64,000 nt of DNA. It comes from Pleurocapsales cyanobacterium LEGE 06147 (GTDB lineage: Bacteria; Cyanobacteriota; Cyanobacteriia; Cyanobacteriales; Xenococcaceae). Position numbers and translations under genes: made by a program. The notes below the pieces were generated by a model. It was given only the letters and a program-made list of their open reading frames with translations. It was not told the DNA's origin and ran no database searches. Every line of letters starts with the position of its first letter. The first letter of the stretch is position 1. The stretch covers positions 1 to 64,000 of the forward strand of contig JADEWQ010000018.1 of NCBI GenBank assembly GCA_015207585.1. The letters run 5' to 3'. Positions 34,113-44,800 of this stretch are shown in pieces.

Positions 34113-34358
34113 ATGAACGAGAGCAACAAAAAGCCGGGAAGACCCCGTAGTCTCCAATCTCATCAAGCAACATTGCAAGCGACTCTGGAGTTACTTGCAA
34201 AAGTTGGGTTTGATGCCATGAGCATTGAGGCGATCGCGGCTCGTGCTGGTGTTGGCAAAACCACCATCTACCGTCGCTATAGCTGCAAAGAGGAATTGGT
34301 TGCCACTGAGTCATGGAGATGTTATGTTCGTCGTGCCTTACATCTTTTTCTGGGATAG
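34113..34358 (+). pseudogene. Truncated TetR family regulator
   Basis: An 81-residue frame begins MNESNKKPGRPRS and encodes a normal TetR DNA-binding domain (IEAIAARAGVGKTTIYRRY). The family resemblance ends near residue 67, and the ligand-binding domain of about 130 residues is missing. The structured repeat element at about 34382 follows shortly after. It faces the P450 remnant, which it may once have regulated. Confidence 0.8.
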
Positions 34359-34381
34359 TTTACCGTGAACTAAAGTTCCGG

Positions 34382-34556
34382 CTCAAAGCTCAAACCCATT
34401 GAAATGGGTTAGCTTAACGAAGTCCAAGCAGGCTCCGCCGTCTCACGGCGGAGTACCTTGGACCAATATTTCGAGTCAGTTAAAACTGACCGCGCTCTGC
34501 GGTGGCGTGCCGTCTCCGCCGTCTCACGGCGGAGTACCTGCCACTTTAGCTTTGAG
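34382..34556. repeat. Multi-hairpin element with terminal inverted repeats
   Basis: The ends CTCAAAGCT (34382-34390) and AGCTTTGAG (34548-34556) are perfectly inverted. Between them lie four hairpins: AACCCATT-GA-AATGGGTT (34393-34410), a GTCCAAG/CTTGGAC stem containing CTCCGCCGT-CTC-ACGGCGGAG (34422-34463), GTCAGTT-AA-AACTGAC (about 34475-34490), and a second CTCCGCCGT-CTC-ACGGCGGAG (34514-34534). As a whole it looks like a cruciform MITE-like element or a structured RNA with a multibranched core. No reading frame is present. Confidence 0.75.
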
Positions 34557-34734
34557 ATGAGGAAATTGATTTCCTGGTAGCTATGCGTAAGTCCTATGGG
34601 AGAAAACTCGGTCTAGCTTGGCGATCTTAGTACAAACAGAATATCGGTAATCTAGCTATTTTCGAGAATTGGTATAATTTAGAGTTAACTATAAAAATTA
34701 TGACGGCTAATTTTTTCTCCTTGTCCCCGCGTCT

Positions 34735-35655
34735 TCAGATTAAGCCTAACAAACTAGCTAGTAAGGCTTTTTGGGCATGCATGCGATTTTCTGCCTGATC
34801 CCAAACTCTCGACTGTTTTCCTTCCATTACTGCTTCGGTAATTTCTTCTCCTCTATGAGCGGGTAAGCAGTGCAGAACAATAGCTTCGGGGTCGGCATAG
34901 CTCAAAAGCTGCTCGTTAATTTGATAAGGTTTGAAGACAGGAATTCTCGTATCGGCAGAATCTTCTTGTCCCATACTAGCCCAGACATCGGTATAGATTA
35001 CTTGTGCTCCTTCTACTGCAGCTATGGGGTCATCTGTAATTATAATTTCTGCATTGTTGTTGGCTAATTGTTTGGCTTGTCGCACAATTTGCTCATCTGG
35101 CTGATAATCATTGGGAGTAGCTATACGGACTTTCATGTCCATTAAGGCTCCTCCTAAAAGCAAAGAATGGGCGACATTGTTACCATCCCCAACATAAGTC
35201 AGGGTTATACCTCCAAGATAACCAAAACATTCTTGAATGGTTAACAAATCGGCTAAGATTTGGCAGGGATGTTCGAGATCGCTTAAGGCGTTGATAATAG
35301 GAATTTCAGCGTATCGAGCAAATAATTCTAAATCTTTTTGAGCGAAAGTACGAATTGCTAAAATATCCAGGTAGCGGTCTAATACCCTTGCCGTGTCTTG
35401 AATTGGTTCTCCTCTACCAACTTGGGTAACGCTGGGATTGAGGTCGATAACCTGACCCCCCAATTGATACATGGCTACGCTAAAAGATACCCGCGTGCGA
35501 GTCGAGGCTTTATAAAATAAAAGTCCTAGTATTTTGTTACATTGAGGCGATCGCTCTCCCTTTTTTAGCTGTCGAGCAAGCTTGAGTAGCTCGTCTATCT
35601 CTTCACTACTTAAGTCGGCAATTCCGAGTATGTCTCTTCCTTTTAGTTGTTCCAT
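34735..35655 (-). CDS. argF: Ornithine carbamoyltransferase
   Basis: The 306-residue product has the carbamoyl-phosphate motif STRTRVSF (about residue 52-59), the HPCQILADL motif (about 131-139) and the ornithine-binding HCLPAHRGEE (about 266-275). It makes citrulline from ornithine and carbamoyl phosphate in arginine synthesis in the cytoplasm. It is a full-length single gene with no other arg genes nearby. A stretch resembling the GTCCCCGCGTCTTC repeat precedes its stop-codon side. Confidence 0.96.
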   Translation of the reverse strand: MEQLKGRDILGIADLSSEEIDELLKLARQLKKGERSPQCNKILGLLFYKASTRTRVSFSVAMYQLGGQVIDLNPSVTQVGRGEPIQDTARVLDRYLDILAIRTFAQKDLELFARYAEIPIINALSDLEHPCQILADLLTIQECFGYLGGITLTYVGDGNNVAHSLLLGGALMDMKVRIATPNDYQPDEQIVRQAKQLANNNAEIIITDDPIAAVEGAQVIYTDVWASMGQEDSADTRIPVFKPYQINEQLLSYADPEAIVLHCLPAHRGEEITEAVMEGKQSRVWDQAENRMHAQKALLASLLGLI

Positions 35656-35767
35656 CTCCAGCCTCGTCCGAGCAGGAATACATGCAGCAGCATAGAAAAA
35701 GTTAATTTTAAAACTAAAAGAAGGATGAAATCAACTATATGGGCAAGTTAAGGTAAAAAGTAGTTGA

Positions 35768-37435
35768 ATGTTTATTGTTGAATTTTCTTTGGAAAAAAAA
35801 GCCAAAACGAACTTGAGTAGTAGGCGATCGCCTTTTTGGCAACTCTTTACTTTGGCTCTCTTACATCTAGGTTTGGGTCTGAGTATTCCTCCGCTACTGG
35901 CAACTAGAACTTTGGCAGCAGAAAAAATCTATCTCGATTATGGACCATTACAATTTTCTTTAGCAGTAGAATCTTTGGAGCTGTACGCGCGAGAAGGTAC
36001 AATAAACCGTGATTTAGCCGACTATACTCGTTTTTTGACTCCCAAACAGTTAGAAGATTTAAGAACTGCTTTGGTGACTAGTGCAGAGATTACACCTCTA
36101 GCAGTAGCTCAGTTTCTTTATTCGCCTCAAGGAGAAAGAATTCTAGAACAAGTAGGTCAAATCATTCAAACCAAAGCCGGTCAACCAGGTTTCTATGCAA
36201 TTCGCTCTGCACTGATTCTCGCTGCAGCCGAACCAGAAGGCTTAACTCCTCTAAATATTTTAAAAAACTTTCCTACTTACGGTATTCGTATTAATTCCCA
36301 ACGAGGCTTTGAAATTATTGAAAAGTTAAGCAATATCGTTCAGCAAACCGAGATGGCGATCGCGGCGGTGAAACAGGAAGCAAGCAGACAAATGAAAGCA
36401 GAAACTTTAGTCAATATTTCTCCTCTACCCAACTTTAGCCAACCAGGCAAATTTGCCTTCGAGAAAATAACCTTAACTTTAGAAGATCGACAGCGCAGAA
36501 GAACTTTTTCTGCAGATCTCTATCTGCCGCAACAACAGTCGTCATCCTTGAAGCGTTTTCCTCTGGTAATTATTTCTCACGGTCTTGGTTCCGATCGCAT
36601 TACCTTTGCTTATCTAGCCAGACATTTGGCTTCTTATGGTTTCGCCGTAGCGGTTCCCGAACATCCAGGAAGCAGTGCCAGTCAACTTCAAGCACTATTT
36701 AATGGTTTGGCTAGCGAAGTAACGCCAGCCAAAGAATTAATCGACCGACCTCTAGATATTCAGTATTTGTTAGATCGATTAGAAGCTAGTTATGGAGAAA
36801 AAATAGATGTTCTACAGGCAGGTATTATCGGTCAGTCTTTTGGCGGTTATACAGCCTTAGCTCTAGCCGGAGCAAAGTTTAATTTTAATCTGTTAACCCA
36901 AGCTTGTCCAAACTTTGACAATTCTTTAAATGTATCCCTCTTGTTACAATGTTTAGCTCTAGAATTGCCAAATAAAAAGATTAATTTACAAGACCGCCGA
37001 ATAGTAGCTGCGATCGCGATCAATCCCTTAACTAGCGGTTTGTTTGGTCGAGAGGGTTTGAGTCAAATTCAAATACCGATTATGTTTGTTTCTGGTAGTG
37101 CCGATCCGGTAACTCCAGCTTTATCGGAACAGATCGAACCGTTTACTTGGCTAAAAACCCCTCATAAATATCTAGCACTCCTCATCGGAGGCACTCATTT
37201 CTCGACTTTAGCTAAATCTAATGATGTCGTTCCTCTACCTCCCCAAGCGATCGGTCCCGATCCGGCCATTGCTCAAAATTACATTCAACAACTCAGCCTT
37301 GTCTTTTTCAATTCCTATGTAGCTAACCTGCCAGAATATCGAGGTTATCTCAGTGCCGATTACGCCGCCACCATCAGCCAAGATTTGATGCCTTTAAGTT
37401 TCGTGCGATCGCTTCTTTTACCGCAGAGTAATTAG
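35768..37435 (+). CDS. DUF1400 / alpha-beta hydrolase, exported
   Basis: The 555-residue protein starts with a basic stretch and a hydrophobic segment (about residues 24-44, WQLFTLALLHLGLGLSIPPLL) consistent with a signal peptide or anchor. A DUF1400 domain follows (about 50-185, starting EKIYLDYGPLQFSLAVESLE). A dienelactone-hydrolase/chlorophyllase-like alpha/beta hydrolase domain follows (about 230-520) with nucleophile motif GQSFGGYTA and a likely His in GGTHFSTL. This two-domain plan is typical of cyanobacterial extracytoplasmic lipases or esterases of unknown substrate. It is divergent from argF with about 110 bp between. Confidence 0.85.
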   Translation: MFIVEFSLEKKAKTNLSSRRSPFWQLFTLALLHLGLGLSIPPLLATRTLAAEKIYLDYGPLQFSLAVESLELYAREGTINRDLADYTRFLTPKQLEDLRTALVTSAEITPLAVAQFLYSPQGERILEQVGQIIQTKAGQPGFYAIRSALILAAAEPEGLTPLNILKNFPTYGIRINSQRGFEIIEKLSNIVQQTEMAIAAVKQEASRQMKAETLVNISPLPNFSQPGKFAFEKITLTLEDRQRRRTFSADLYLPQQQSSSLKRFPLVIISHGLGSDRITFAYLARHLASYGFAVAVPEHPGSSASQLQALFNGLASEVTPAKELIDRPLDIQYLLDRLEASYGEKIDVLQAGIIGQSFGGYTALALAGAKFNFNLLTQACPNFDNSLNVSLLLQCLALELPNKKINLQDRRIVAAIAINPLTSGLFGREGLSQIQIPIMFVSGSADPVTPALSEQIEPFTWLKTPHKYLALLIGGTHFSTLAKSNDVVPLPPQAIGPDPAIAQNYIQQLSLVFFNSYVANLPEYRGYLSADYAATISQDLMPLSFVRSLLLPQSN

Positions 37436-38088
37436 TACGTTACTGCTCCATAAAACTTAGACAACGTAGGACAAATCCTGACATTGATGTTTACTATCTG
37501 CTTCAGCCGAGACTGTCGGCAGCACCTCGTCCACAGATCTTGAAGCGACTAAGCCAGCCGCTAACGCCTCATAGTTTTCTAAGTTCAGGGCGGCGTTTAA
37601 ATCCCTGCACCTACTCATTCCACAAGCAGGACAGTTATAAGTTCTTATCGCTAAAGGCATCTTTTGCCTATGACTGCAATTACTACATAACTGACTGCTG
37701 GGGAAGAATCTATCGGCTATCACTAGAGTAGACTCATAGCGATCGCATTTATACTGCAACTGCTCTCTTATCATTCCAAAGGAAGAATCAGCTATAGCCT
37801 TAGTAAGATTGCGGTTTTTAAGTAAACCTTTAACATTCAAGTCTTCAATTATACATTTAGCGTGGTTCTTGCTTACGTAACTAGTAAGATGATGAATGCT
37901 CTTAGCCCTTATGTCCGCTATTTTCCGATGAGCTTTAGCTACCTTTAACCTAGCCTTACACCAATTAGAGGACTTAAATACCTTACGGCTTTTATTCAGC
38001 GATTAAATCAAACTCTTGCCATAAGTAAAGAAGAGGAAACGTGTTTATATACTCTTTTTCAGCTTTTTCCTCTTCCTCAGTTCATAAA
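37436..38088. other. Region between the DUF1400 hydrolase and psaK
   Basis: It is occupied almost wholly by the tnpB remnant (37457-38001). The last 85 bp before the psaK stop codon hold an A- and T-rich stretch without a clear terminator hairpin. Confidence 0.5.
37457..38001 (-). pseudogene. C-terminal remnant of a tnpB gene
   Basis: A frame without a start codon runs from just after a TAA near 38001 to 37457. It encodes only the second half of an IS605-type TnpB: KSSNWCKARLKVAKAHRKIA, then IIEDLNVKGL (second RuvC acidic motif), the zinc ribbon CSNC/CPAC, and SRCRDLNAALN (third RuvC acidic motif). The N-terminal half with the first RuvC aspartate is missing. It is a different lineage from the intact TnpB at 21458-22738. 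Confidence 0.8.
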
Positions 38089-38361
38089 TTATAAAACTCC
38101 GGCGTTACCTAACCCTAGAATAATTCCTGTACCCAGAATATGACCGAAGCTAGTCGTAGCTAATAATTCAGGAACGCCAAATTTATCCCATAACTCCGGC
38201 TTGGGTACGGGTAAATCCGGTCCTTCTCCTGGATGTTGAATGGCATAGCGACCAACAGCAATTGCAAATAAATTGCACAAAATCATAATGAGTGCTACCG
38301 ATGGATTCCACTCGACTGTTGTAGGGGTAGAGTGAGCTGCCAGAATTAAAGTAGATATCAT
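38089..38361 (-). CDS. psaK: Photosystem I reaction centre subunit PsaK
   Basis: The 90-residue membrane protein has two membrane helices (about residues 20-40 and 68-88) joined by the loop HPGEGPDLPVPKPE, with the characteristic PELLATTSFGHILG region. PsaK sits at the edge of the photosystem I complex in the thylakoid membrane and helps antenna binding and state transitions. The gene is divergent from trpF with about 155 bp of AT-rich control DNA between. Length is normal for the family. Confidence 0.94.
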   Translation of the reverse strand: MISTLILAAHSTPTTVEWNPSVALIMILCNLFAIAVGRYAIQHPGEGPDLPVPKPELWDKFGVPELLATTSFGHILGTGIILGLGNAGVL

Positions 38362-38517
38362 TTAAGCTTTAACTCCCGTGTTGCTAAACAGTATATTATT
38401 TAAAGGAATTATAGAAATCTCTCTGTTAAAAACTTCGTTTTGTCTTAGATAGTTAACAGTACTTAAAAGTTTTACCAAAAAACTAAGATTACACGACACC
38501 GGAAGATAATCCCCAAG

Positions 38518-39150
38518 ATGCGAGTTAAAATTTGCGGCATAACTAAGTCAAATCAAGCAAGGGCAATTGTCGAATTAGGAGCAACCGCGTTGGGATTCAT
38601 TTGCGTGCCTCAATCTCGCCGCTATGTTACGCCACAGGCGATAGCAGAAATTGTTGCTTGCCTACCTCAAAATATAGACTACATAGGGGTTTTTGCCGAT
38701 GCCGATTGTCAAGAAATTGTTTCGGTCGTTACTGAAGCTGGTTTAACCGGGGTTCAACTGCATGGCAACGAATCGCCTCAATTTTGCGATCGCCTACGCC
38801 AACTATTACCCAAGCAAATTGAAATAATAAAAGCTTTGAGACACAAAACCTCCCAGTCTCTAGTTGAAGCTAATGCTTACTCGGAGTGCGTCAATACGCT
38901 GTTATTAGATGCCTATCATCCTCAACTATTAGGGGGTACCGGTCAAACTCTCAATTGGCAAGAATTAGCTGATTTCCAGCCGCCTCTGCCTTGGTTGTTA
39001 GCTGGCGGACTGACACCCGATAACGTGTTTGTTGCCTTAAAACAAATTCGTCCAACTGGCATCGATCTTTCCAGTGGAGTAGAGCGATCGCCCGGCGACA
39101 AAGACATTAAAAAAATTGCCCAATTATTCGAGCAACTTAAAAGAATTTAG
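38518..39150 (+). CDS. trpF: Phosphoribosylanthranilate isomerase
   Basis: The 210-residue TIM-barrel enzyme begins [14 protein letters not shown], with the catalytic Cys and the lysine-rich start typical of TrpF. The catalytic aspartate region (GVFAD, about 59-63) and the phosphate-binding [12 protein letters not shown] and [13 protein letters not shown] follow. It performs the Amadori rearrangement of the third step of tryptophan synthesis in the cytoplasm. No other trp genes are linked, as in most cyanobacteria. Confidence 0.96.
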   Translation: MRVKICGITKSNQARAIVELGATALGFICVPQSRRYVTPQAIAEIVACLPQNIDYIGVFADADCQEIVSVVTEAGLTGVQLHGNESPQFCDRLRQLLPKQIEIIKALRHKTSQSLVEANAYSECVNTLLLDAYHPQLLGGTGQTLNWQELADFQPPLPWLLAGGLTPDNVFVALKQIRPTGIDLSSGVERSPGDKDIKKIAQLFEQLKRI

Positions 39151-39388
39151 CAATTATTGAGAAAAGAAGGAAAAACGATTTGCATTGGTGATGAACTCAA
39201 AATTGGCTCATCGCAAAGATTAAGTAGTCATGCCAAATTAAATTTATATTAAATTTATTTTAGATGCATTATCTGTAGCAGACATTTAGCAATTTGGTAT
39301 TATAAATTCGCCACACGGGACTCCTTTGCGTGAGGCTAAATTATATTTTCAGCAGAGAGGAGGAATAAGTTTAAGTCCCCTTGTCTGC

Positions 39389-41179
39389 CTATCCCCTCAT
39401 CCCCGTTTGCACGCGCCATAAATTAGCATAAATGCCTTGTTGGCTCAATAATTCTTCATGGGTTCCCTGTTCGATCAGTTGCCCGAATTCCAGTACATAA
39501 ATACAGTCAGCATGACGGATAGTAGAAAGACGATGAGCGATCGCGATCGTGGTTCGATTGCGAGTAATCTTTTCTAAAGAACGAGCGATCGCTGCTTCGG
39601 TTTCATTGTCTACTGCAGAAGTAGCCTCATCGAGGATTAAAATTGGTGGGTTTTTTAACACCGCCCTGGCGATCGCAATTCTTTGTCTTTGTCCGCCAGA
39701 TAATTTTTGTCCTCTCTCGCCAACAATAGTGTCGTATTCTTGAGGTAGTTGGCAGATAAAATCGTGGGCTTCTGCTATTTTAGCGGCGGCGATTACTTCT
39801 GACAAACTGGCGTTGAGATTGCCATAAGCAATATTTTCTCTCACCGTACCGTGAAACAGAAAAACATCCTGACTAACTAAACCAATTCCCCGCCGTAAGT
39901 CAGATAAAAGAATATCTCTAATATCTATGCCATCCAAAGTAATTTTTCCAGCTTGTACTTCATATAGCCGTAACAACAGCTTGACTAAAGTACTTTTTCC
40001 CGAACCAGTCGAACCGACAATGGCAATAGTGTTACCCGCAGGAATATACAGGGAAAGATTTTTAATGACAGGTTGTCCCGGATAATAGGCAAAGGTAATG
40101 TTATCTAAGTTAACTTCTCCGCGAATCGCCTCCACTGGTAGAGATAAATGACCCGGATGAATGGCAATCGGAGTATCGAGCAAATCCATCACGCGATTGG
40201 TAGAAGCCATAGCACGCTGGTACAAGTCCAGAGTTTGTCCCAATCTGGTGAGGGGCCAAAGTAACCGTTGCGTGAGAAAAACGAGAACGCTATAAGTACC
40301 GACTGCTAAATTTCCCTCTACTACCTCCATACCGCCGTAGAGAAGGATAGCAGTAAATCCTGCCAAAATAACCATCCGAATCAGCGGAATGAAAGCAGCA
40401 GAAAGCGCGATCGCTCTACGATTACTCTGACGATAGGCTTCGCTTTCTTGTCTTAACCGTTCCAGTTCGTAAGCTTCGGTGGTGAAGCTTTTGATGGTAG
40501 TGATTCCGCTGAGGTTATTTGCCAGACGGCTATTGAGTAAACTAACTTTTTCTCGTACTTGAGCATAACGAGGTGCCAAACGTTTTTGAAAGACAATCGA
40601 ACCCCACAGAATGAAGGGAATGGGTAAAACTGCCATCCAAGCAACATTGGGAGTCAGCCAGAAAAATGCCCCGCTAATAATTACTGCTGTCGTTACAACT
40701 TGTAAAATCTCATTGGCACCGATATCTAAAAAACGTTCTAATTGATTGATATCATCGTTGAGAATGGCTAATAGCCTGCCCGTACTGCGCTCTTCAAAAT
40801 AAGCTAATTCTAAATTTTGGATATGATTGTAGGCATCCAAACGCAAGTCATGTTCGATGTGTTGTGCTATATTACGCCACAATTGTTCGTAGATATATTG
40901 AAAAAGAGATTCTAAACTCCAGATAATGACAGAAAGCACGGACAAGACTAAAAGCTGTCCAAAGATATCGGTAATCCCGAAACGAGCAATGAGGGAATCT
41001 TGACGTTGAACGACAACATCTACTGCCGCACCGATTAAAGCAGGGGGTGCGAGGTCGAAAAGTTTATTTAAAATCGAGCAAATTACTGCTTGCCAGATTA
41101 AAGGACGATATTTATGCCCATATTTTAATAAGCGGACGAGAGGATGCTTGGGTTGTTTTTTTGAATTTTCGTCGATCAT
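39389..41179 (-). CDS. ABC transporter, fused permease and ATPase (MsbA-like)
   Basis: The 596-residue protein is a half-transporter with six membrane helices (about residues 25-320) and a nucleotide-binding domain (about 350-590). Walker A is GSTGSGKST, the signature [10 protein letters not shown], Walker [10 protein letters not shown], and the H-loop IAHRLST. Such homodimeric exporters move lipids, peptides or drugs outward; the substrate cannot be judged. The gene is single, with a 240-bp gap to trpF and a 500-bp gap upstream. Confidence 0.92.
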   Translation of the reverse strand: MIDENSKKQPKHPLVRLLKYGHKYRPLIWQAVICSILNKLFDLAPPALIGAAVDVVVQRQDSLIARFGITDIFGQLLVLSVLSVIIWSLESLFQYIYEQLWRNIAQHIEHDLRLDAYNHIQNLELAYFEERSTGRLLAILNDDINQLERFLDIGANEILQVVTTAVIISGAFFWLTPNVAWMAVLPIPFILWGSIVFQKRLAPRYAQVREKVSLLNSRLANNLSGITTIKSFTTEAYELERLRQESEAYRQSNRRAIALSAAFIPLIRMVILAGFTAILLYGGMEVVEGNLAVGTYSVLVFLTQRLLWPLTRLGQTLDLYQRAMASTNRVMDLLDTPIAIHPGHLSLPVEAIRGEVNLDNITFAYYPGQPVIKNLSLYIPAGNTIAIVGSTGSGKSTLVKLLLRLYEVQAGKITLDGIDIRDILLSDLRRGIGLVSQDVFLFHGTVRENIAYGNLNASLSEVIAAAKIAEAHDFICQLPQEYDTIVGERGQKLSGGQRQRIAIARAVLKNPPILILDEATSAVDNETEAAIARSLEKITRNRTTIAIAHRLSTIRHADCIYVLEFGQLIEQGTHEELLSQQGIYANLWRVQTGMRG

Positions 41180-41680
41180 TAATCAATTCTCAATAATTAG
41201 CAATATTACCTAGAAGGAGTCAGGATCGATTTGACTCAAGGCTCAATTAAAAACGAGCGGTTCTCCAAAATTAGTGTGTAAAACTCACCAATTTAAAATA
41301 GGTAATATTTTTTAAATATCTAGATTTTTAGCGAAATAAATAACATTTTTTTAAATTTTAAAGTCCAAAAATTATTGATTGAATATCTTTTTCTTCGTAA
41401 GTACTATTAGCGAATTAAAAGAAGATGAGTTGGCAATTCATTAAGTAAACCTTTAGATATATTAGCAAATTTGACTTTATTTCTCTTGCTTTTATTGGTT
41501 GAGTTTTTGAAGAACTAAAGCGAGTTCAAATGATAAATTTTTTAATCAAATAGCGGTTTCCCGATGGCTAAAACTCTACTTGATTCAAAGGATAACTACT
41601 AAAGATATAGTTCTAAAGATAGAGACATAAAATATGATAAGTGTCTTATTCTCCTATACTAAGGAAAGAAAAAACAGTCA
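41180..41680. other. AT-rich gap, nothing recognised
   Basis: About 500 bp between the ABC exporter and the phosphorelay cluster. It should carry the exporter promoter and, at its right end, the start of the kinase transcript. No repeat, RNA or gene is seen. Confidence 0.4.
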
Positions 41681-41836
41681 ATGGGTAAGGAAAAATTAGG
41701 GTTAGCTGATTTAGTCCATCAACTGCAGCAACCACTGAAGCGATCGCAAGGAAAATCCGTGACTCAATTAGAAGTTGCTCTAAACGTGAATCACGACAAT
41801 CACATCTTCAGTCAATATTTTCTAAACGAGGAATAG
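41681..41836 (+). CDS. Possible 51-residue leader protein
   Basis: An ATG-started frame encodes MGKEKLGLADLVHQLQQPLK and ends HIFSQYFLNEE, five bases before the GTG of the giant kinase. It has a charged, helical look and no known domain. The close spacing suggests translational coupling. It may be a real small protein, or chance. Confidence 0.35.
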   Translation: MGKEKLGLADLVHQLQQPLKRSQGKSVTQLEVALNVNHDNHIFSQYFLNEE

Positions 41837-41841
41837 ATACC

Positions 41842-44800
41842 GTGACTGATGAGAGAGGTTGGCTTAATAGATTATTCGTTGGCGAAGGCGAGATGGCGAG
41901 GCTGATGCGTTCTTTTGATTGGACTCGTTCGCCTCTTGGAGCAGTTGAAGATTGGTCACAAAGCTTGCGAACGGCAGTGAGTATCTGTCTAAACTCTCGC
42001 TTTCCCATGGTGATTTGGTGGGGAGAAGAGTTAGTATTGCTCTACAATGATGCTTGGAGACCTATCCTGGGCAATAAGCATCCACGAGCTTTAGGAAGAC
42101 CCGGACAGGAAATTTGGCCGGAAATTTGGGATATTATTGGCGCGCAGCTTAAAAGCGTGTTGGCGACAGGAGAAGCAACTTGGTCCGATGACCTACTGCT
42201 GCCAGTGAATCGATACGGCTATCATGAAGAAGCTTACTTTACCTACTCCTACAGCCCAATTTTTCTAGAAACGGGGGAAGTAGGAGGGGCATTTACTGCC
42301 GTTGCCGAAACAACTGAGAGAGTACTGGGGGAAAGGAGATTAGCTACTTTACAAAAGTTAGCAGCAAAGTCGGGGGAGGGGAAAACTGTAGAGCAAGCCT
42401 GCCGAATTGCAGTGCAAACCATAATAGATAACCCGATTGACATTCCCTTTGCCATAATTTATTTGCTCGATTCAGAGAAAACTGAAGCAGTTTTACAGGA
42501 AAGTACCCTTTTAGATACAAAAGCGATCGCCTCTCCCACTCGTGTAGACTTAACCCAAGACGAGAGTAATTCAGTCTGGCCAATAGCTTCAGTAGTTCAA
42601 AGCGGACGGGCAGTGCCGGTCGAGGATTTCGTGGAACGCTTTGGGGAACTGCCTGCAGGAGCATTGGCAATTCCACTACAGCAAGCTCTCGTTTTGCCCA
42701 TTAGGGCAGCAGGACAGGACTCACTGGTGGGAGTACTTGTGGTTGGGATCAACCCCGGTCGAGCACTGGATGAAAACTACCGCCACTTTTTTGAGATGAC
42801 AGCAGGACACTTGGCTACAGCGATCGCCAATGCCGATGCCTACCAAGCAGAACGCAAACGAGCCGAAGCACTAGCAGAACTGGACCGCGCTAAGACCACT
42901 TTTTTCAGTAACGTCAGTCACGAGTTTCGCACTCCATTGACTTTAATGTTAGGTCCGGCAGAGGATGCACTGGCAGATACCGATGCCCCCCTTCCTCCCC
43001 AACAACGAGAACGCATTGAAGTTTTACATCGCAATGGATTGCGATTACTGAAACTAGTCAACACCCTCCTCGATTTTTCTCGAATTGAGGTCGGTCGAGT
43101 TCAAACCGTCTACGAACCCACCGATTTGGCAACACTTACCACTGAACTTGCTAGTGTCTTTCGTTCCGCGATCGAACGAGTCGGTTTAACCTTTACTGTC
43201 GATTGCTCCCCTTTGCCCGAACCCGTTTATGTGGATCGGGAAATGTGGGAGAAAATCGTGTTGAATTTGCTTTCCAATGCTTTTAAATTTACTTTTGAGG
43301 GAGAGATTACCGTTACCTTGCATTGGGCTGGCGATGCGCGCGTTGAGTTGGCGGTGCGAGATACGGGAGTTGGCATTCCCACTGAAGAATTGTCCCATAT
43401 CTTTGAACGGTTTTATCGACTACCAGGAACGAAGGGACGTACCTATGAGGGAACGGGGATTGGATTGTCTTTGGTTCAGGAATTAGTGCGATTGCACGGT
43501 GGTTCTATAGAGGTGTCGAGCGTGGTGGGCGAAGGAACTACTTTCACCGTATTCCTTCCCACTGGCTCTGCTCATTTACCGAAAGAGTGCATTGGAGCAT
43601 CGCGAACAGTAGCCTCAACTGGAATGGGTGCATCTCCCTATATAGAAGAAGCGTTTCATTGGCTACCTGAAGAGGACACGGGAACACGGGGACACGGAGA
43701 TATGGGGAGAAATCAAATCTCTGCGTCGCCGCGTCTCCCACTCTCCAAGTCTTCCTCTCCTACTAGGATTCTCCTTGCTGACGATAATAAAGATATGCGC
43801 GATTACGTGAAACGACTCTTGAGCGATCGCTACGAAGTAGAAGCCGTAAATGATGGCATGGCAGCGTTAGCGGCAATTCGGGAGCGGATTCCAGATTTAG
43901 TGCTTACCGATGTCATGATGCCCCGACTCGATGGCTTTGAGTTGTTAAGAAAACTGCGTGCCAATCCCGATACCAAAGAAATTCCTATCCTCATGTTATC
44001 TGCCCGTGCTGGAGAAGAATCGAGAGTTGAAGGACTCGAAGCCGGAGCCGATGATTACCTAATCAAGCCATTTTCGGCACGAGAACTGTTGGCACGAGTT
44101 GAGTCTAATTTGAAAATGGCGCGCCTGCGGCAGGAAGCGACGCGGCGAGAGCAGTTGATGCGACGGAAAGCCGAAGCACTAGCAGCAAAACTTGCGGTAG
44201 AACGCGATCGCTTGCGAGCGGAGATGAGCGAACGCCAGCAAGCAGAAGAGGCATTACACCAAAGCGAAGAGCATTTACGCTTGGTGCTGCAAAATATGCC
44301 AGTCATGATGAATGCTTTTGATGCCGACCTCAACATCTTGGTGTGGAATCGCGAGTGCGAAAGGGTGACGGGCTACAGTGCCGTAGAAATGATTGGGAAT
44401 CCTCAGGCGTTAGAGCTTCTCTATCCAGATGAGAAGTATCGTCAATGGATGATTGCTGAATGGATGACACGCAGAGATGACTATCGAAATTGGGAATGGG
44501 ACATTACTTGTAAAGACGGTAGCGTTAAAACCATTTCTTGGTCGAACATCTCAAGACACTTTCCCATTTCTGGCTGGACAACCTGGGGCACCGGGATAGA
44601 TATCACCGAGCGCAAACAGGTGGAAGAAACCCTCAAAGAGAGGGAGGAGCGGTTTCGGCAACTGGCAGAAAAGGTACACGTTATTCCTTGGGAGGCAAAT
44701 GCCATCACGGGTAATTTTACCTATGTCGGTCCCCAAGCCGTCGAAATTCTCGGTTATCCATTGTCTGATTGGTACGCTGACAATTTCTGGGCAGAGCACA

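Noticed and set aside
37457-37840. Short TnpB as a complete small protein
   Set aside because: The same frame continues upstream without a start, and the first RuvC motif is missing, so it is a remnant.
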